From: Hydractinia symbiolongicarpus
Lineage: Eukaryota > Cnidaria > Hydrozoa > Anthoathecata > Hydractiniidae
NCBI RefSeq assembly: GCF_029227915.1
Contig: NC_079884.1
Location: 16,184,001-16,248,000 of the forward strand
DNA: 64,000 bases
Direction: 5' to 3'
Shown: in pieces, positions 59,929-64,000 of the stretch
How positions within the stretch are numbered: the first letter of the stretch is position 1
Layout of the letters: every line of letters starts with the position of its first letter
Notes under the pieces: model-generated
What the model was told of the DNA's origin: nothing
The model's input: the letters and a program-made list of their open reading frames with translations, nothing else
Database searches by the model: none
Translations under genes and position numbers: made by a program

Positions 59929-60224
59929 TTAGACCATGGAAAATCCACGGTTTCGCCCGTCGCAGCTAAGCTACCATTTTGCGTGACAGACAGACAGACG
60001 TATACGGGCATTATAATATAGACTAGTCGTTAACCCGTGGAAAAATCCACGGGGTCGCCCGTCGTGTTTGCTCATCCTTTAAATTTACCCGTCGTAACAA
60101 GGGGGATAAAAATATATCGCATTTGATATTCGTGCGCATTTTAAAAATTTCGTGTTTCCGTTACAAGACGCCGCTTTCGCGGACACACAGACAGACGGAA
60201 TACGGCTATTATTAAAGAGATTAA
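59929..60224. repeat. Dispersed hairpin repeat, two copies
   Basis: ACTAGTCGTTAGACCATGGA... (short) and ACTAGTCGTTAACCCGTGGA...TACGGCTATTATTAAAGAGA (60,023-60,221), same family as at 55,150-55,545. Confidence 0.7.
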
Positions 60225-60479
60225 AAATAAGAATTAGATTCTCAAAATTAAAAATTGAAACTATAGCTGAAAAGTCGCAGATTAATGGAGGATTTATGGT
60301 ATGTTCACCTAATCGGGTGGACTACTTAATTTTTCGTTAAGTCTTTTTTCAAAAACATATTTCGTTTAAGTGCAAAAACTTTCCGGGTGCTTTCTAAAAA
60401 TGCTTTCTGGTTTGAATTTCTATAGATATACACATAGATGCATACATGCACATATTATATCTTCGAGCGTATATTCATC

Positions 60480-60823
60480 AAGGGGTGTGATGTTATGAGA
60501 ACTGCTTAAGAGATAGGGAAATGTATGTTCTAGCGCAATCGCGCACGCGCACGCACACACGTCACAGCTAACCACAACAAATCCAGTACCATGCAGTGCT
60601 TAGCCATGCTTAGTGGGGTAAAGTCCCTAATATACCTCGTCATGCAAGGTAAAGTCCCTATAGAGTGCAGTGACATCACTTATACTGCTGCAAATGAGTA
60701 TAAGTTCTAGCGCATACTGCAGGGGGAATTATAGAGTGCTAATAATCAACGCATGCGCAGTAGCATCCAACATATGTCCAATATGTAGGTGAAATCCTTA
60801 GATGTTGTTGGAATGTATATAAA
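60480..60823 (+). promoter_or_regulatory. Upstream region of element B genes
   Basis: Contains GAGATAGGGAAATGTATGTT then CTAG (60,513-60,536), shared with 10,324-10,347 of element A, GC-alternating runs (CGCGCACGCGCACGC), and two GGTAAAGTCCCTA repeats (about 60,618 and 60,649). Confidence 0.5.
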
Positions 60824-61177
60824 ATGGTACTCTGTTACTGGTGCTCTGTAGAACTATGCGGCAAAGTCAGGTGCCCCATGGAATACAGCCCTCCACAAGT
60901 GACTACAAAAAATACGACGAAATCTGGCTTTTTTCATGTCAAAGAAAACATGGCTGCCCATATGGGCGATAGTGGTGAGTACGTGTACGAGGGCTACTTT
61001 TGTGGAGATGCGTGCTGCTTGGGTTACGTGGAAGAGCGAAAGGTGTATGATAGTGCGTACGAAATGTCGCTGTGGTTGTTGAAAAGGCGCTACAAGGGAA
61101 GGCCTGCCCCAGACTGGAGAAGCCTCAGAAGATTTGGGGACGACTTGACGCAAAAAGAATTCCTGGCATTGGTTTGA
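60824..61177 (+). CDS. VLTF-2-like late transcription factor candidate (zinc finger)
   Basis: Intact 117-aa frame. The N-terminus is 'MVLCYWCSVELCGKVRCPME' (CxxC), the middle 'YEGYFCGDACCLGYVEERKV' (second Cys pair) and the end 'KGRPAPDWRSLRRFGDDLTQ' plus KEFLALV. The order CxWC...P.....G.FC...C...Y........PAPD...L..F...LT..E(F/Y) is the layout I know from the poxvirus A1L/asfarvirus B175L family of viral late transcription factors, FCS/MYM-like zinc fingers. If right, it would direct late virion gene transcription. It opens the plus-strand block of element B; element A has lost it. Followed by a perfect hairpin. Confidence 0.6.
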   Translation: MVLCYWCSVELCGKVRCPMEYSPPQVTTKNTTKSGFFHVKENMAAHMGDSGEYVYEGYFCGDACCLGYVEERKVYDSAYEMSLWLLKRRYKGRPAPDWRSLRRFGDDLTQKEFLALV

Positions 61178-61186
61178 AATCAAGGC

Positions 61187-61211
61187 TATCTTACAACAAG
61201 GTTGTAAGATA
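61187..61211. terminator. Perfect 11-bp hairpin after zinc-finger gene
   Basis: TATCTTACAAC, loop AAG, GTTGTAAGATA. It lies ten bases after the stop and nine before the next gene's AATAAATG. Likely a transcript 3'-end signal. Confidence 0.65.
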
Positions 61212-61224
61212 ATACTACTAATAA

Positions 61225-61410
61225 ATGTGCATCAGCTATCAAACAAAATTCGAGATATTTGGAGGTGCGGTAGTCATGACCTTTATGGTTTGCATCGGTA
61301 TCTCCCTCCCACTTATGGCCTTAGCGATATCGAAAGAATCAGAGAAGGAGAAGGAGAATGGACGGAAGATTCAAGACCTAGAGGTTCGTCTTTATACCTT
61401 AGAATCATAA
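61225..61410 (+). CDS. 61-aa single-span membrane protein
   Basis: Intact frame with a transmembrane helix at about residues 11-36 ('IFGGAVVMTFMVCIGISLPL' then MALAI) and a charged coiled-coil tail ('SKESEKEKENGRKIQDLEVR'). The start overlaps AATAAATG (61220-61227). Similar in design to the small membrane proteins of element A, but no clear sequence match. Confidence 0.6.
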   Translation: MCISYQTKFEIFGGAVVMTFMVCIGISLPLMALAISKESEKEKENGRKIQDLEVRLYTLES

Positions 61411-61415
61411 GATAA

Positions 61416-61579
61416 ATGGAACAATGTAAGGACTGTGAAAAGGGTACTCGATGCGTACGACAGGTGCACCTGTGGGCGAAGGTTCGAAGTAAATGGTAAT
61501 ATGTTGTGTTGATACTGTTATCATGAATATATCACATATAATGGGGGTGGCTGCGTATGTACAATGACATGCAATTCTC
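61416..61579 (+). pseudogene. Small zinc-ribbon protein, frameshifted
   Basis: ATG 61416 gives 'MEQCKDCEKGTRC', then the frame is lost. The next frame has 'RCTCGRRFEVNGNMLC', a stop, and 'YCYHEYITYNGGGCVC'. Four CxxC-type pairs suggest a zinc ribbon of about 50 residues. The last part matches the orphan tail at 10,384-10,434. Confidence 0.5.
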
Positions 61580-61607
61580 TGAAGTCGTTTGAAATACAGT
61601 AAACAAG

Positions 61608-62185
61608 ATGCTACAATTTGAAGAAGAAATTGTCAACCCTAAATATTCTACTCGTTTGCTGCTACCTTTACAGACATCAACGATATCAACGTGGACTACC
61701 TGACGGTGTCGGATGTCATACCTGCCAATGGAGGTAAGGATAATCGGTACATTATAGGCTACCATACACGAGACCTCGTGGTAGCCTTCAGGGTAAAAAC
61801 ACCTAAAATCTGGTCCCCGCATGGGGTCACATAGTACAACACCAACGCAGTACCGGCGATGAGTCTTGATTTTGTAGGGTACCCCGACTGGGTTGCGAAG
61901 TATCGTCAAATCTGGTCCAAAATAGAGGAGTTAATATCTGAGCAATTGATGACAGAGCCTGTGAAAAAGGATCGCTATGTAAACGCTAAACTCAAATACT
62001 ACAAGGATGTAATCACGACTAAATTCCATGGTATGCCGGTACCCTACGATGAGCCATGCCAAGCCAGTGCCATCCTGGCTATTTCATGGGTGTATGTGCA
62101 AGGTAAAAACTACTACCCCCAGGTACATATCATGGAATGTCGGTACAAGGACTTTAAAAAAGGATGGCTGCTAGGTGAGGATTAA
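61608..62185 (+). pseudogene. Core protein, copy B (one frame, broken)
   Basis: ATG 61608 begins 'MLQFEEEIVNPKYSTR', equivalent to A '[17 protein letters not shown]'. The frame shifts near 61,650, then 'DINDINVDYLTVSDVIPANG' and 'RYIIGYHTRDLVVAFRVKTP' follow. TAG 61832-61834 interrupts, and the same frame resumes to TAA 62183-62185 ('MSLDFVGYPDWVAKYRQIW', 'VKKDRYVNAKLKYYKD', 'FHGMPVPYDEPCQASAILAI'). In B the two halves are in frame, supporting a single ancestral protein of about 190-200 residues. The role is probably DNA binding or virion core; weak inference. Confidence 0.6.
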
Positions 62186-62192
62186 AAAAAAC

Positions 62193-62232
62193 ATATATTT
62201 TATAGGCCCAAAACAAGGCCTATAAAATATAT
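62193..62232. terminator. 16-bp perfect hairpin between convergent genes
   Basis: ATATATTTTATAGGCC, loop CAAAACAA, GGCCTATAAAATATAT. It lies between the plus-strand core gene (end 62185) and the minus-strand hydrophobic gene (end 62264), so it could end transcripts from both sides. Confidence 0.72.
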
Positions 62233-62263
62233 ATAAATTAAGGCTTATACTCAGGAGGAGGCT

Positions 62264-62909
62264 CTACGTAGTGCTTACATACTTCGCAGATCGAAGTTTT
62301 TTAAAAATCTCGTCCTGTCCCTCTTGTCTTCCCTTGGCCACCAACTGAACACGTTCCTGTGCATTGATGTAGTCAACAATACTGTTAAACCGCTGCCGCA
62401 TCTGTTCCTTTAACAACATATACATTTCCTTCTATCGAGAGATCAGACGATACTCGTATTCGTCAATCACCCCATTTTCTACTGCTTTTGAGATGAGATC
62501 AACAATTCGATTCAGCCAATAGCCTTACACCTTCATGTTTCTTGGATTTGACACCGAGCCTTTTTGAGGCATTGCGTAGACCAGCTTGTCCGATTCCCAT
62601 GGCAAACGAGATCCCACCCATAGCTATGGCCAAGGATACTCCTAGGTCAGAGGCTATGGCTCCTATACCAAGTCCCGACGTGATAACGCTTATACCTAAC
62701 AGACCATGGTCGCAGAAGCGTACCCAGGTCCCATGCATTTTAAACTTCTTGGCGAGCTTGTCCCGCTCCTTGATCTCATTTCGCATATACGTCTCAATAT
62801 CATCAATTTTTTTGAGTCTGTAGACTTGGCTTTTCTCCGGCATATCGGCGCTTTGTGCAGGTGCACTCGGTAAATTTGGGTACAGCTTGGCTATATCGCT
62901 CATCTTCAT
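62264..62909 (-). pseudogene. Hydrophobic/helical protein of virus-like element, broken
   Basis: I choose ATG 62909 ('MKMSDIAKLYPNLPSAPAQS') because it overlaps the TGA of the upstream gene as ATGA; an earlier ATG at 62924 lies inside that gene. Order: Pro-rich start, Lys-rich helix, two hydrophobic segments ('LLGISVITSGLGIGAIASDL', 'LAIAMGGISFAMGIGQAG'), then 'KHEGVRLLAES'. After a shift near 62,503 it continues 'RIVDLISKAVENGVIDEYEY', hits TAG 62432-62434 and ends at TAG 62264-62266. I remember similar proteins, abundant in coral and hydrozoan virus-like elements, with the run 'hydrophobic pair - KHEK..LAESK - calcium-like helix hairpin'. Possibly a membrane-acting virion protein. Confidence 0.55.
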
Positions 62910-63583
62910 TCTATGAGAATGCACATGGTGAGGCCTGTGAAGGAAACGTTCTTCTCATGGTGATAGACGTCTGATAACATGAACTCGAGACGGTCCGAGC
63001 CCTAGAGCCCTTCAGGGGAAGGTACGTTGGGGTACCAAAACTCCAGGTTAATATATTCCCCCCAGCGTTTAGCTCCTTAGTGCGGAGTAAAGCCAGAATC
63101 TTAGACTTTTTGCCATTAAATAGGCAGTCGTCTTCATCCAACTGCGGACAAACGAGTCTCAATCTATGGTAAACATCAGTCCTGTAGTATGAATCATAAT
63201 CACTCTTTATATAGTACTTTTTAATAGGATCGTAGGGTAAACCTAAGAGCTCTGGCAGCTATCGATGAATCACCACCGAGTACCCGTCACTGACACGGAG
63301 CCTGCAGAGTCCATTTTTAAGGACAAACAGTTTAATCCTATCCTGTGCCTGACTGTTCACAATGGCAGCCAAATCCTCGATCCTATACAGGCCGTTCATG
63401 ATTTCAATCCTAATCTCCCTCTAGTCGGGCCCTATTTTACGGATGACGATTTTATTGTCACTGTAAAGGTTCGGTCACACGGGTCGAATACTTATCGATT
63501 TCAAGGCAATTCCTCGTATCCTGCCCCAGATAGTCCTCAAATATCGTGGGCTTTTCGATACCAGTAATATAGAGTTGCTTCAT
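62906..63583 (-). pseudogene. Capsid-associated (penton-like candidate) protein, copy B, broken
   Basis: ATG 63583 ('MKQLYITGIEKPTIFEDYLG') matches the start of the A copy. There are frame breaks near 63,480-63,530, TAG 63259-63261 (where A has a Gln codon) and a shift near 62,990. The end 'VYHHEKNVSFTGLTMC' closes with TGA 62906-62908. Homologous blocks: 'LFVLKNGLCRLRVSDGYSVV', 'LGLPYDP', 'LRLVCPQLDEDDCLFNGKKS', 'TPTYLPLKG'. Divergent from the gene at 63602 and shares its palindromic start region. Confidence 0.55.
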
Positions 63584-63606
63584 CCTTTCTTTTAAGAAAG
63601 GATGAA
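63579..63606. promoter_or_regulatory. 13-bp palindrome with start codons on both strands
   Basis: TTCATCCTTTCTT, loop TT, AAGAAAGGATGAA. The minus-strand ATG 63583 and plus-strand ATG 63602 lie in opposite stems in identical context (AAGGATGAA). Bidirectional start region of two virion-type genes; the same design is found in element A (14,412-14,433). Confidence 0.72.
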
Positions 63607-64000
63607 TATGTACTCATACAACCCCAAGGCAAAGTACAAGTCTAGCAGGGGAGAATGGCCACTTGGTGTAACCAATTTGGAGCACCAGGATCTCTACGTG
63701 TCTACAGACTCGCATATCTCCGTAGTATTCCCTGAGTTTACAAAATATGCCATAAAAATCCCCACCAATTTGCTGAATGACCCTGTTAGGGTGGGTTGTA
63801 CAGGGCAGGCCTTGGACTACTGGAACATTCAAGTCAACTTTGCAACTCATTGTGCAACCACGGCATTAGGTATTTCTGCAACATATAGCACGACAAAACC
63901 AGCAACGGCCGCGATGGCCATCTACAGATGTTTTGCTGCATACCCGACGATGGTTGCCGCTACTCTCAAAAAGAACGAGACTACGGTACCGATGATCCCG
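63602..64000 (+). CDS. N-terminal part of an unknown virion-type protein (runs off window)
   Basis: Open frame of 133 codons to the window end with no stop. It begins 'MNMYSYNPKAKYKSSRGEWP' and goes on with 'HISVVFPEFTKYAIKIPTNL', 'RVGCTGQALDYWNIQVNFAT' and an Ala/Thr-rich stretch ('KPATAAMAIYRCFAAYP'). No membrane segment or known motif. Its place beside the capsid-associated gene suggests a structural protein. It does not overlap or resemble the capsid C-terminus at 1-900, so I cannot say whether it is the N-terminal half of that gene. Confidence 0.5.
   Translation, partial: MNMYSYNPKAKYKSSRGEWPLGVTNLEHQDLYVSTDSHISVVFPEFTKYAIKIPTNLLNDPVRVGCTGQALDYWNIQVNFATHCATTALGISATYSTTKPATAAMAIYRCFAAYPTMVAATLKKNETTVPMIP

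Noticed and set aside
63602-64000. N-terminal half of the capsid gene whose C-terminal half is at 1-900
   Set aside because: Attractive because the window edges would complement each other, but there is no overlap to compare and the start does not look like the capsid N-termini I remember.

Overview
The window looks like repeat-dense nuclear DNA of an early-branching animal, most plausibly a cnidarian. It has spliced animal-type exons (a Death-domain gene), an intronless PDZ gene, low GC outside the virus-like blocks, and a mix of Polinton-like, Penelope-like, DIRS, Ty3/Gypsy, Helitron and rve/HECT elements of the kind I associate with Cnidaria. The taxon is an inference; no marker gene settles it.

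Layout. 1-15,087 (element A): a decayed Polinton/adintovirus-like element, cut by the window's left edge. It holds a capsid-like C-terminus, a membrane protein, Bro genes, a D35E integrase, an A32-type packaging ATPase, small membrane and zinc proteins, a protein-primed type B DNA polymerase, a two-part core protein, a SAP-like ORF and a capsid-associated protein. It is interrupted at 11,393-14,403 by a Penelope-like element with 648-bp inverted arms, set between two (AT)n tracts. 15,214-18,579: a DIRS-type retroelement whose tyrosine recombinase converges on RT/RNase H. 20,212-32,936: a giant inverted repeat (two arms of about 5.79 kb around a 1.14-kb spacer) carrying an rve/HECT DNA transposon, a deleted Gypsy element and one solo-like LTR per arm. 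32,608-44,330: a second Gypsy element (minus strand) with a fold-back chimera at its 3' end and a 6-kb insertion flanked by an 8-bp direct repeat; the insertion carries Helitron-type genes and a 2A peptide. 44,340-50,100: mostly non-coding, with a MITE, a poly-A tract and short tandem repeats. 50,167-53,159: a 540-bp direct repeat containing a 60-bp minisatellite, then a second copy of the DIRS recombinase segment. 53,281-57,566: two host genes. 57,600-60,480: non-coding with dispersed hairpin repeats. 60,480-64,000 (element B): a second, less reduced block related to A, running off the right edge.

The main biological story is A plus B. They share the core-protein gene, the capsid-associated gene and non-coding motifs, and B keeps genes A has lost, including a protein with the layout of poxvirus/asfarvirus VLTF-2-type late transcription factors. 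Together they outline a virus-like genome with tightly packed genes, AATAAA motifs touching or overlapping start codons, and small perfect hairpins between genes or across start codons. Almost every large gene in both copies carries nonsense or frameshift changes, so these are relics, not functional viruses.
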